Positions 22,751-35,048 of a stretch of DNA of 64,000 nucleotides are shown in pieces (position 1 is the first letter of the stretch; the number at the start of each line of letters is the position of its first letter). The notes under the pieces are model-generated. The model was not told the origin of the DNA, did not search any database, and was given only the letters and a program-made list of their open reading frames with translations. The stretch comes from Cymbidium sinense (Eukaryota; Streptophyta; Magnoliopsida; Asparagales; Orchidaceae): assembly GCA_021442155.1 (NCBI GenBank), contig CM038216.1, positions 92,987,666 to 93,051,665 of the forward strand, in the 5' to 3' direction. The position numbers were made by a program, and so were the translations under genes.

Positions 22751-25700
22751 GGTTTATTTAGTTTAGAATTTATTTTATTTTAGGTTTAAGTTTTATTTAG
22801 TTTTATTTAGGTTTAGGTTTGGTTTATTTTTAAGTTTAAGTTTAGGGTTTAGGTTTATTTAGTTTTAGTTTAGGTTTAAGTTTAGGTTTATTTTAGTTTA
22901 GTTTATTTTATTTTTTTAGGTTTATTTATTTAGTTTAGTTTAGTTTATTTATGTAGGTTTAGCTTTATTTAGGTTTAGGTTTTATTTAGTTTATTTTAGT
23001 TTAGGTTTTAGTTTAGTTTATTTTTTTATTTATTTAGTTTAGTTTAGGTTTATTTAAGTTTAGGTTTACTGAGTTTATTTATTTATTTAGTTTATTTTCT
23101 ATTTATTTAGGGTTTAGGTTTATTTTTATTTTTTTAGTTTTAGGTTCAGTTTAGGTTTTATTATTTAATTTCATTTATTTAGTTTATTTTTTATTTTAAG
23201 CTTATTTACTTAGGTTTAGTTTAGGCATATAGTTTAGGATTAGGTTAATTTTATTTAGTTTTGTTTATTTATCTATTTGTTTAGTTTAAATTTAGGTTTA
23301 AGTTTTATTTAGGTTTATTTAGTTTAGGTTTGGGGTTTAAGTTTAGTTTTGTTTAGGGTTAAGGTTTAGGTTTTGGTTTATTTTAAGTTTATTTTTTGTT
23401 TAGTTTAGTATATTATTTAGTTTAGTTTAGGTTTAGGTTTATTTTATTTAGCTTATTTTTTAGGTTTTATTTTAGGTTTAGGTTTTGGTTTAGGTTTAGG
23501 TTTATTTAGGTTTATTTATTTAGTTTAGGTTTTAGTTTATTTTGTTTAGGTTTAGGTTTAGGTCTATTTATTTAGTTTAGGTTTAGGTTTAGGTTTACGT
23601 TCAAGTTTTATGTTTAATTTTTGGTTTATTTTATTTAGTTTATTTTATTTAGTTTATTTTATTTAGGTTTTAGTTTATTTAGTTTAGTTTAGGTTAAGTT
23701 TTTATTTATTTAGTTTATTTAGGTTTTCATTTATGTTTAGGTTTAAGTTTATTTATTTTTTATTTTACTTTAGTTTTTAGGTTTATTTATTTTAGTTTAG
23801 GTTTTGTTTTGTTTTTTTAGGTTTATTTTTAGTTTAGTTAATTTAGCTTTATTTTAGGTTTAGGTTAATTTAGGTTTAGGTTTAACTTTATTTTATTTTT
23901 AGTTTATTTAGTTATTATTTATTTATTTTAGGTTTAACTTTAGGCTTAAATTTTTCAGTTTATTTATTCACGTTTAGGATTATTTAATTATTTATTTGGT
24001 TTATTTAAGTTTATTTAGGTTTAACTTTATTTAGTTTATTCTTTTATTTATTTAGTTTATTTAGGTTTTCATTTATGTTTAGGTTTAGGTTTATTTATTT
24101 TTTATTTTACTTTAGTTTTTTAGGTTTATTTTATTTTAGTTTAGGTTTTGTTTTGTTTTTTAGGTTTATTTTTAGTTTAGTTAATTTAGCTTTATTTTAG
24201 GTTTAGGTTAATTTAGGTTTAGGTTTAACTTTATTTTATTTTTAGTTTATTTAGTTATTATTTATTTATTTTAGGTTTAACTTTAGGCTTAAATTTTTCA
24301 GTTTATTTATTCACGTTTAGGTTTATTTAATTTAGTTTAGGTTTATTTTAGGTTTATTTATTTAGTTTATTTTATTTAGTTTATTTTAGTTTAGGTTTAG
24401 GTTTAGGTTCAGGTTTAGGTTTATTTAGTTTAGTTTAGGTTTATTTGTTTTAATTTTATTTAGTTTAGGTTATTTTTTTAGGTTTAGGTTTAAGTTTAGG
24501 TATAGGTTTATTTAGCTTTTTTTTTAGTTTAGGTTAAGGATAATTTATTTATTTCATTTTAGTTTAGGTTCAGGTATAGGTTTATTTTATTTAGTTTAGG
24601 TTTAGGTTTAAGTTTATTTAATTTAGTTTAGTTTATTTATTTAGTTTAGGCTTAGGTTTAGGATTAGTTTAGGTTTACTTAGGTTTAAGTTTAGGTTTAG
24701 GTTTAGGTTTTAGTTTAGGTTTAGGTTTACATTTAGGTTTAGGTTTAGATTTATGTTTAGGTTTAGTTTAGGTTTAAGTTTTATTTAAGTTTATTTAGTT
24801 TAGTTTATTTATTTTTTAGTTCAAGTATATTTATTTTAGGTTTAGGTTTAGGTTTAGGTTCAGGTTTATTTTATTTAGTTTATTTTAGTTTAATTTAGGT
24901 TTACTCAGTGTATTAGTTTAGTTTAATTTAGTTTTGGTTTAGGTTTAATTAATTTTTTTAGGTTTAGGTTTAGGTTTAGGATTATGTTTATTTAGTTTAG
25001 GTTTAGGTTTAGGTTTGTTTTTATTTAGTTTATTAAGTTCACTTTAAGTTTAGACTTATTTAGTTTAGTTTAGTTTAATTTATTTTAGGTTTATTTATTT
25101 AGTTTAGTTTATTAAGGTTTAGGTTTAAATTTATTTTAGGTTTAAGTTTATTTATTCTATTTTTAAGTTTAGTTTAGTTTAGTTTAAGTTTAGGTTTTAT
25201 TTTAGTTTAGTTTAGGTTTAGGTTTATTTTTTAGTTTAGGTTTATTTTTTATTTATCTTAGGTGTAGGTTTATTTTAGGTTTAGGTTTAGGTTTATATTT
25301 TTCTTTTTAGTTTAGTTTATGTTTATTTTATTTAGGTTTAGGTTTTGGTTTTGTTTATTTATTTATTTAGTTTAGGTTTATGTTTAGGTTTAGGTTTAGG
25401 TTTATTTTAGTTTATTTAGTTTAGGTTTAGGTTTTATTTAGTTTAGTTTAGTTTAGTTTAGGTTTAGGCTTAGGTTTATTTTAGTTTAGGTTTACTTTAG
25501 TTTAGGCTTATTTATTTAGTTTAGTTTAGTTTATTTATTTTAGGTTTAGGTTTAGGATTAATTTAGGTTTATATTAGTTTAGTTCAGTTTAGGCTTTTAG
25601 GTTTATTTAGGTTTGGGTTTAGGTTTTCTTTTATAGTTTAGTTTAGGTTTATTTAGTTTATTATGTTTAGGTTTTTTTATTATTTAGGTTTAACTTTATT

Positions 25701-28700
25701 TAGGTTTAGGTTTAGGTTTAGGTTTAGGTTTGGGTTTATTTATTTTAGTTTATTTAGTTTAGATTATTTATTTCAATTTATTTATTTAGGTTAAGGTTAG
25801 GCTTATTTTAGGTTTATTTAGGTTTAGGTTTATTTTTGTTTAGTTTAGTTTACTTAGTTTTTTAGGATTAAGTTTATTTAGTTTTAGTTTATTTAGGTTT
25901 GTTTAGTTTCATTTAGGTTTAGGTTTAGGTTTAGGTTTAGGTTTATTTTAGGTTTAGGTTTATTTAGTTTAGGTTTAGGTTTAAGTTTATTTTAGTTTTA
26001 TGTTTAGGTTTAGGTTTATTATTTATAGGTTTATTTTAGTTTAGTTTAGTTTATTTATTTAGGTTTAGGTTTTAGTTTATTTAGGTTTAGGTTTTGGTTT
26101 TGGTTTAACTTTATTTTAATTTATATTTTAGGTTTAGGTTTAAGTTTAGGTTTATTTTAGGTTTTATTTAGTTTAGTTTAGTTTAGGTTTATTTTATTTA
26201 GTTTTGGTTTAGGTTTATTTTATTTATTTTAGTTAAGTTTAGTTTAGTTTAGGTTTAGCTTTTAGGTTTATTTAGTTTTGTTTAGGTTAATTTAGTTTAG
26301 TTTATTTAGTTTAGGTTTACTTTAGTTTATTTTGTTTAGTTTATTTAGTTTATCTAGTTTATTTATTTAGTTTAGGTTTAGGTATATTTAGTTTAGTTTA
26401 TTTTATTTTATTTATTTTTTTTAGGTTTAGGTTTAGGTTTAGTTTTTGGTTTATTTGGTATAGTTTATTTAGTTTAGGTTTTATTTAGTTTATTTATTTA
26501 ATTTAGTTTTATTTTATTTATTTAGTGTAGTTTAATTTAGTTTATTTAGGTTTACATTTATTTTATTTGTTTATTTAGTTTAGGTTTAGGTTTAGGCTTA
26601 TTTAGCTTAGGTTTATTTAGGTTTAGGTTTTATTTAGTTTAGTTTTATTTAATTTAGGTGTATTTTTAGTTTAGGTTTAGGTTTATTTAGTTTGGGTTTA
26701 TGTTTATTTATTTTATTTTATTTTATTTAGTTTATGTTTAGGTTTATTTTATCTTAGGTTTATTAGATTTATTTAGTTTAGGTTTAGGTTTATTTTAATT
26801 TAGGTTTTAGGTTTAGGTTTAGGTTTAGATTTTTATTTAGGTTTAGGTTTAGGTTTAGGTTTATTTTTTATTTTAGTTTAGGTTTTTTTTATTTAGTTTA
26901 GTTTAAGTTTAAGTTTAGGTTTATTTTTATTTTATTTTTTTACTTAGTTTATTTATTTTTAGTTTAGGTTTAGATTTAGGTTTAGGTTTAGTTTATTATA
27001 TTTATTTAGGTTTAGGTTTATTTAATTTGGGTTTGAGGTTTATGTTAGGTTTATTTTATTTTAGTTTAGTTTAATTTAGTTTAGTTTATTTTTAGTTTAG
27101 ATTTACTTATTTTGTTTAGTTTTTATTTATTTAGTTTATTTAGTTTATTTATTTTATTTTAAGTTTAGTTTATTTAGTTTAGTTTATATTATTTTATTTT
27201 AAGTTTAGGTTTATTTAGGTTTATTAAATTTAGTTTATTTTAGTTTATTCATTTAGTTTATTTTAGTTTATTTAGTTTAGGTTTAGGTTTAAGTTTAGGT
27301 TTTGGTTTAGGTTTAGTTTAGTTTTGTTTAGTTTATTTTAGTTTAGTTTAGGTTTAGGTTTAAATTTATGTTTATTAAGTTTAGTTTATTTTATTTTCTT
27401 TATTTATTTTTTTATTTTATTTTATTTTATTTAGTTTAGGTTAATTTATTTTATTTATATATTTTTTTAGTTTAGGTTTTATTTTATGTAGTTTAGTTTA
27501 CATTTAGGTTTAGGGTTTAAGTTTAGGTTTTAGGTTTAGGTTTTGGTTTAAGTTTAGGGTTTAGGGTTTAGGGTTTAGGGCTGTAGGTTTAGGGTTTAGG
27601 GTCTAGCATTTAGTGTTAAGGTTTTTATTATAATTATTATTTTTATTTAGAGTTTAGAGTTTAGGGTATTTTAAGGTTTATAGTTTAGGGTTGAAAGAAT
27701 AGGGTTTAGGGTTTATGGTTTGGTTTAGGGTTTAGGGTTTAGGGTATTTTTTTTAAATTGACTATACCAACAGGTTTAGGTTTATTTAGTTTATTTAGTT
27801 TTTATTTATTTATTTTAGTTTAGTTTATTTTATTTTTATTTAGGTTTATTTTTAATTTTTATTTAGTTTAGTTTAATTATTTTAGGTTTATTTATTTTAG
27901 TTTAGGTTTTTTATTTTAGTTTATATTTTAGGTTTAGTCTTAGGTTTCTATTTATTTTTTAATTTAGTTTTATCTTTATTTTACTTTTTTAGGTTTAGAT
28001 ATTTATTTTATTTGTTTAGGTTTAGGTTTTAGGTTTTTATTTTAGGTTTATTTTTAGGTTATATTTTATTTTTAGTTTATTTTATTTTATTTATTTGGGG
28101 TTTAGGTTCAATATATTTTAGGTTAAGGTTTAGGTTTTATTTATTTTAGTTTATTTTTTTTAGTTTTGGCTTAGGTTTATTTTATTTTGTTTATTTTAGG
28201 TTTAGGTTTTTTTTTTTAGGGTTTAGGTTTTTTTAATTTATTTTTTGGTTTTTTTATTAATTTTAATTTTTAGGTTTAGGTTTTTATGTAGTTGTTATTT
28301 TATTTTATTTTTAGGTTTATTTTATTTTAATTTTATGTTTAGCTTTTATTTTATTTAGGTTTTTTATTTTTAGGATTATTTTATTTTATAGTTTAGTTTT
28401 GTTTTTTATTTATTTTATTTTGGTTTTGTTTTTACTTTTATTTTACTTTATTTTTTGGTTTAGGTTTAGGTTTAGATTTAGATTTAGGTGTTGGTTTAGG
28501 TTTAGGTTTTAGTTTAAGTTTTTATTATAGTTTATTTTATTATTTTTTAATTTAGGTTTATGTTTATTTAATTATTTTACTTTTAGGTTTTATTTAGTTT
28601 AGGTTTAGGTTTTTAGGATTTTAGTGTTTAGGGTTTAAGTTTAGGGTTTGGGGTTTAAGGTTTCGGGCTTAGGGTTTAGGGTTGTAAGTTTTAGCATTTA

Positions 28701-29385
28701 GGGTTTAGGGTTTAAGGTTTTGGGTTTTAGGCTTCAGGGTTTAGGTTTAGGGTTTAGGTTTAAGGTTTTAAGGTTATTGGTTTAGGGTTGAAAGTTGTAG
28801 GTTCAAGGTTTAGGGTTAGTTTTAGCGTTTAGGGTTTAGTGCTAGGGTTTTTTTTATTAAAACTTAAATAAACTGGTAGGTTTAAGTTTATTTAGTTTAT
28901 TTTTATTTAGTTTAGTTTATTTTATTTTTTTATTGAGGTTTATTTTTATTTTTATTAAATTTAGTTTATTTATTTTAGGTTTACTAATGTTAGTTTAGCT
29001 TTTTAATTTGAGTTTATTTTTCAAGTTTAGGTTTAGGTTTAGGTTTATTTTTTTTAGTTTGGTTTTATTTTTATTTTATCTTTTAAGTTTAGGTTTTATT
29101 TTTTATTTTAGGTGTAGGTTTAGGTTTTTATTTTATTTTTTTAAGTTTTAGGTTTTTAGTTTAGGATTATTTTTAGGTTTTGTTTTTTAGTTTAGGGTTA
29201 GGTATATTTTTAGTTTATTTTATTTTATTTAGTTTTGGTTTAAGTTTAGGTTTAGTTTATTTTTTAGTTTGGATTTTTATTTTTTTATTATCTTTTTAGG
29301 TTTAGGTTTAGGTTTTAGTTATGTTTTTATTTTATTTTATTTTTTAATTTTATTTAGGTTTAGGTTTTTTTATTTAATTTCTAGG
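22751..29385 (+). repeat. Telomere-like composite array (6.6 kb)
   Basis: The first 1.2 kb repeats 20599-21832. A third partial copy of its end lies at about 24050-24320. After that come TTTAGG, TTTATT and TTTAGGTTTAGG words. True TTTAGGG-rich zones are at about 27500-27750 and 28620-28860, and each is followed by the conserved tag (27747-27780 and 28848-28880). No exon copy is present in these two units. Short open frames are chance products. The array ends at a sharp junction with gypsy DNA near 29385. Confidence 0.85.
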
Positions 29386-31400
29386 ATCAATCCACATAAG
29401 CTAAAAGCTACAGCATTGCATGCTTCCTCATTAGGTGAACTTAATCTCTAGGATCAATCCACTATAATATCTCATGACATGGGTATTAGGATGATTGGCA
29501 CATTGATCCTCTTAGTTTTGACATTACCTTCATACTCCTCGTGGTGAAAGGATAAGCACTTATTTCTTGGGACACCCACTTCTTGCTAACTCTTCTTAGT
29601 GATGATCTATGAACAAATCATGAACTTAGAGAAACTAGCATTAGGAGATGTACTTTCATGGTGTTTCAGGAGAAGAACCACAATCTACTATTCTAGGAAA
29701 GGCAAGGGTATGAATAATTCTCTTAACTCTTAACCGTGATGTGATGAGATTCTCATATCATCTTTCCAATCCTTGCACCAATAATGAAGCTGAATATGAG
29801 GCTTGGATTGCCGGTCTAGAATTATCCATTCCTCTAAGCATCTAGAACATCAACATCTTTGAGGATTCTCAGCTAGTTATCAACCAAATCAATGGGTCTT
29901 ATAATGTTAAAAAGCCCAAGCTCCATCACTATCACATGTACACCATAAGTTTATTTAGGATCCCAAAGGTTACCATTTATAGATTTCAATAAGAGAATGT
30001 CATATATGCTTTATCCAAGCTTGCCAAGTTGGCATGTATGGAGGATGAGTCCATTTCAATAAAGGTCCAAAATTGATAAGTCTTTTTTATTATTGAATTA
30101 TCAAAAGTACTTTGAAAGGGAGGTTGCAATTTTAAGAAGGAGGAGTTTTAGGCAACCATTCATGCATTACCTAAATAAAGGAAAACTGCCTCAAGTGAAG
30201 TCCCAAGCCTATCAGATGAAGTAGAGAGTGCTTTCCTATGCTCTTGTGGATGGTGTCTTGTACCAAAATTCAATAGATCATATATGGTTATGTTGTTTAT
30301 ACAAGCACGAAGCATGTAAGATCGTGATTGAAGTACACTCAAGATTATGTGGAGCCAACCAATCCAGTTCAAAGATGAAAGCAAAGATTAAGAGACTAGG
30401 ATACTACTAGCCATTGATGATCAAAGATTGCATGGATATGGCTAGGCGATGCCACCAATGTCAAATACACGGTGTGGTAAAAATTTTACATCCTACATTA
30501 GCCTTATGGCCATTCAGTGTTAGTACATAGTGGTGAGTGATCCTCCATATTCCAAGAATCATTGGTTCATCTTAGCTACTACTAACTACTTTTCAAGTGG
30601 GTGAAGATGATTTCACTTTAGAGGTCACTATTTTAATTTCTAAGAACCATATTGTTTATAGGTTTGGAGTGCCTTGACAAATTATATCTGATAATGGTAC
30701 CACATTCAAGAGCATTGAGATCAATAGCTTTTCTTGGAGAAATTGCATAGATTAGAGATATTCTACCATCAACTACCCAAGGGCAAACGGCTTAGCAGAA
30801 GCCTTCAACAAAACTCTCATCCAAATACTATAGAAGACACTCAAAAATAATAAGTGATAATGGCATAAGCAGTTAGTTGAAGCCTTATGGGCCTACCACA
30901 CCACATATAGAACTCCAACCCAGTCTACTCCATTCGGTTTAGTATATGGGTCTAAAACTGTTCTATCATTAGAAGTTCAACTCCCATCACTAAGGATAGT
31001 TGTCAGTAGAAAGATCATGAAAGAGCAGAATGCCAAGTTATGGTTATAAAAGCTTGAAGGTTTGGAAGAAAGATGCCTGTCGGCATGCCAAAACCTTGAG
31101 TTTTACAAAGCTAAAATTATTCAAGCTAACAATAAGTGTGTTCATCCTAGATCTTTTCAAGTAGGAGGGCTTATTTTAGTTCTAAGGAGACCGATTGTTG
31201 CCCATAATAAGATGGGAGGGAAGTTTGAACCCAGTTGGAAGGCACTTTTTCCATAGAGAAGGCCTACCAAGGAGGATATTATGAGCTTATTAATCATAAG
31301 GGAGAGCGCCTAATTCTTCTAGTCAATGGGCTCTACTTAAATAAATATTATAAATCATGTTTGAGAATAATTATCAATAATGAAAATTCCTTTTGAATTC
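29386..31400 (+). pseudogene. Ty3/gypsy fragment A: RNase H and integrase, decayed
   Basis: The RNase H begins near 29650, with YFHGV where YFDGA is expected, so the first catalytic aspartate is lost. It continues through FSYHLSNPC (29754-29780) and EDSQLVINQINGSYNVKKP (from about 29862). The integrase zinc region follows near 30310-30470: EVHSRLCGANQSSSKMK, then CHQCQIH. In the catalytic core the first aspartate is changed (TNYFS near 30588), ISDNGT is kept near 30687, and GLAEAFNKTL carries the expected glutamate near 30790. LVEALWAYHTTYRTPTQST and VYGSKT follow. Many stops and frameshifts remain. The same segment exists at 49575-51540. Motif style and order (RNase H before integrase) fit the Tat/Athila gypsy clade. 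Confidence 0.9.
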
Positions 31401-31917
31401 AATCTCTTCCATGTTGAAAGTATTCTTGTTTATGAATCCACCATGATGTGTTTAGGGTAGGTGTAAGGAACCATAGCAGGGTCTTATCCTTCATCGACAT
31501 AGCACAAATACAAACTACACAAAAACATATAAAATAAACACATATCTTTTATGTCGGGCAACTCTGAGATGAGATAACGCCCCCAGTGACACTCACACAA
31601 TAGTTGCTCAGTTACGTTTAGTTGTCACCCTAGTAGTCTACTTGCTTTGGAGGTTGTAAGTCTACTGTGCTTTCCTTTATTACTTGGCCAATGCACAATA
31701 TAATATACTAAAATAATTTAAAACATCTTATAACATCCAAAAACATATCACTACATTTATATGATATTATATTATAAAATAATATAGTATTATAATATGA
31801 TTTGGCTAGGTTTTGTATCCAAATCTCTAATAGTCAAGGGAAAGTCTCTTAATAACATTTTCTTTAGCTACCATAACTATGTTATGGTCATTCTTTAGAT
31901 CTACTTGACATCTATAA
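31401..31917. other. Non-coding DNA after gypsy fragment A
   Basis: 31401-31690 matches 51590-51895 and 31690-31890 matches 55390-55590. The 3.5 kb that lies between those two parts in the other copy is therefore missing here. The second part is AT-rich with TATTATA-type words. No gene was seen. Confidence 0.65.
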
Positions 31918-32190
31918 AGATTTAGGTTTAGGTTTAGGGTTATTTAGTTTTTAGGGTTTAGGGTTTATGGTTTAGGGTTTAGGGTTTAGGGTTTAGGGTT
32001 TAGGGTTTAGGGTTTTAGGGTTTAGGGTTTTAGGATTTAGGGTTTAGGGTATAGGGTTTCATGTTTTAGAGTTTAGGGTTTAGGGTTTAGAGTTTATGGT
32101 TTTTAGGGTTTAAGATTTAGCATTTAGGGTTTAGGTGTTAGGTTATAGGTTTAGGGTTTAAGTTTTTGTGTAAGGTTTAAGGTTTTTTTT
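31918..32190 (+). repeat. TTTAGGG array before exon copy G2
   Basis: Dense, fairly well kept TTTAGGG repeats with occasional single-base changes. The array joins gypsy-linked DNA on the left and the A-rich end of a glycine-rich protein 3'UTR on the right. Confidence 0.9.
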
Positions 32191-32602
32191 AAAGAGAATA
32201 AATTCATATTCAACATTCCTTCTTCTTGATTTCATCAACCAAGTAGAACCCCATGATTTTAAGCGTTACATAGATCAAAGATAATTATAGATCAAAATAA
32301 AAACCCTAGATAAGTAGAATTATCTCTACACTAAAGACATAGTTCCATAAACAGATCATCTATTCTTATTTCTCTAGTTTTAACCATTTCTCTAGTAGGG
32401 TCCACCTCATATTATCTCTCCCTACCACCACCACGATTGTAACCTCCATCGCTCCTCCCACCTTCATAACCACCAGCCTACACCACCTTCATATCCACCA
32501 GACCTAGATCCCCACCACCACTATGATAATTATTTTTTTTTTATTAAATCTAGATTGAGCTTATTTGACGATGATATTCTTGCCATCAAGGTTCTGCCCA
32601 TT
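32191..32602 (-). pseudogene. Glycine-rich RNA-binding protein, last exon and 3'UTR (copy G2, degraded)
   Basis: On the minus strand the exon starts at 32602 after a TAAG acceptor. Its first codons read NGQNLDGKNI, the end of the plant RRM. The glycine-rich part is shortened and interrupted by an A-rich insertion near 32530, and the stop is TAA near 32366. The 3'UTR with its A-rich end reaches about 32191. It is the most eroded of the well-bounded copies. It corresponds by position to G3 in the paralogous region. Confidence 0.8.
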
Positions 32603-34745
32603 CTTAGAATTTAGGGTTAGTTTAGGGTATAGGGTTTAGGGTATGGGGTTTAGGGTTTAGGGCTGTAGGTTTTAGGGTTTAGGATTTAGGGTTTAAGGTT
32701 TTGTGTTTAGGCTTTTAGGGTTTAGGGTTTAGGGTTTAGGGTTTTAGGGTTTAGCACTTAGGGTTTAGGGGTTAGGGTTTAGGGTTTAGGGTTGTAGGTT
32801 TAGGTTTTAGGGTTTAGGTTCAGTTTTAGGGTTTAAGGTTTAGGGTTTAGAGTTTAAGATTTAGGTTTTAGGGTTTTTAATTTAAATTAAGTAAACTGGT
32901 AGGTTTAGGCTTATTTAGTTTATTTAATTAATTATTTATTTATTTGAGTTTATTTTATTTTTTATTTTTTATTTTTATTTAGGTTTATTTTTATTTTTAT
33001 TCAGTTTAGTTTATTTGTTTGAGGTTTATTTATTTTAGTTTAGGTTTATTTTTTAGTTGAGTTTTATTTTTATTTTATTTTTTTGGGTTTAAGTTTTATT
33101 TTATATTTTTTGGTTTTGTTTAGGTTCTTTTTAAATTTTTTTAGGTTTAGGTTTTAGGTTTTTATTTTAGGGAAATTTTTTAGGTTTTATTTTTTATTTT
33201 AGGTCTAGGTTTATTTTTAGTTTATTTTATTTTTTAGTTTAGGTTTAGGTTTAGGTTTAGGTTTAGTTTATTAGTTTAGGTTTAGGTTTATTTATTTTAG
33301 TTTAGGTTTAGGTTTATTTTATTTGTTTACTATTTTATTTTAGGTTGTTTTTATTTTTTTAGTTTAGGGTTTAGGTTTAATTTTTTTTTTTTATTTTAGG
33401 TTTATTTTTTAGGTGGTTTTATTTAGTTTTTTATTATATTTTATTTTAGGTTTATTTAATTTTATGTTTTTATTTTATTTATGTTTTTTTATTCTAAGGT
33501 TTATTTTATTTTTTCAATTTAGTTTAGTCTTATATTTATTTTATTTTAGTTTATTTATATTTTTTATTTTATTTTATTTTTAGGTTTAGGTTTACGTTTT
33601 AGTTTAGGTTTTTATTTTATTTAATATTTTATTTAGGTAGGTTTATATTTATTTTATTTTTAGGTTTATTTAGTTTGATTTTTTTAAGTTTTAGTGTTTA
33701 GGTTTAGTTTAGGGTATAGGTTTAGGGTTTTAGGGTTTAGATTTTAGTTTATTTTTAGGGTTTAGTTTTTGATTAGTTTAGTGTTTTCTTTAGGGTTTAG
33801 TTTTAGGGGTCAGTTTAGTTTAACGTTTAGTTAGTTAATTATAGTTAGGGTTATTTTAGGTTTTAAACTTTAGGGTTTAGTTTTAGTTTAGGGTTTATAG
33901 TTTAGGTTATTTAAATTTAGGTTCCAGGTTTAGGTTTAGTTTAGGAGTTAGAGTTAGTTGGGTTTAGGGTTTAGTTTAGTTTGGTTAGAGTTAGGGTTAG
34001 GGTTTAGTTTGGGTTTAGTTTAGGTTTAGTTTATTTTAGTTTAGTTTAGTGTTTAGGGTTAGTTTAGGATTTAGGGTTTAGGGTTATGTTTAGGGTTTAG
34101 GTTTAGGTTTAGGGTTTATTGGGTTTTAGGTTTAGGTTAGTTTGGGTTTTTTAGGATTTTTAATCTTTAAATTAACTAAATCGGCAGGTTTATTTATTTA
34201 GTTTATTTAGTCTATTTTTTATTTATTTTAGTTTATTTTTTAAGTTTAGGTTTAGGTTTAATTTTTTATTTTTAGTTTTATGTTTAGGTTTTTTTTGTAG
34301 GTTTTGGTTTTAGGATTCTATTTTAGGTTTTTTGTAGGTTTTTTTTTAGTTTATTTTATTTTATTTAGTTTAAGGTTTAGGTTTAGTTTATTTTAGGTTT
34401 AAGTTTAGGTTTTATTTATTTTAGTTTGGGTTTAGGTTTATTTTATTTTATTTATTTTAGACTTATCATTAGGTTTTAGGGTTAATTTGTGGTTTAGGGT
34501 TTAGGGTTTAGGGTTTAGGCTTGGGGTTTAGGGTTTTTTAGAGTTTAGGATTGTAGGTTTAGGGTTTAGGGTTTAGGTTTGTTGGTTTATGGTTTTGGGT
34601 TTTGGGTTAATTTTGCGTTTAAAGTTTAAGTTTTAGTGTTATGGTTTAGGGTTTAGGTTTAGGGTTAGTTTAGGGTTTAGGGTTTAGTTGGTTTTAGGGT
34701 TTAGGGTTTAGGGTTCAGGGTTTAGGGTTTAGGGTTGTAGGTTTA
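32603..34745 (+). repeat. Telomere-like composite array with two tags
   Basis: TTTAGGG words run to about 32870, then the tag at 32881-32902, then TTTATT/TTTAGG words. A second TTTAGGG zone is followed by a tag at 34165-34190. The right end is a TTTAGGG zone that abuts a gypsy patch at 34746. No gene is present. Confidence 0.85.
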
Positions 34746-35048
34746 GGGTTGTAGGCTGAGAACCAAGATCGAGAGACTAGGATACTACTGGCCATCGATG
34801 ATCAAAGATTTCATGGATATGGTAGCGTTTATGTCAAATACATAGGTGGTACCACCTAACATTCTAATCACATCGACCTCATCCATTAGTGTTGGGTTTA
34901 TAGTGGGTCGATTGATCCTCTTTCTTCTAGGGTCATTGGTTCATCTTAGCTACTTTTACTACTTTTTAGGCGATTATTTAGGTTTATATGTTCTAGTTTT
35001 TTTAGGAACCATATTGTATATAGGTCCAGAGTGCCTTGACAGATTATA
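34746..35048 (+). pseudogene. Gypsy integrase patch inside telomere-like array
   Basis: About 300 bp matching 50595-50925: the end of the integrase zinc region, then the start of the catalytic core up to GVP-type codons before ISDNG. It is bounded on both sides by TTTAGGG repeats. About 50 bp of the core seen at 50816-50870 is replaced here by a TTTAGG-bearing stretch (34968-34990). The 67-codon frame at 34846-35049 has no function of its own. Confidence 0.85.

Noticed and set aside
29269..29451. 60-codon plus-strand frame rich in Phe and Leu
   Set aside because: It is mostly TTTATTTTAG array read in frame and crosses the junction with gypsy DNA.
31918..32190. A true chromosome end
   Set aside because: TTTAGGG blocks here are degenerate and have unique DNA on both sides, so they are interstitial.
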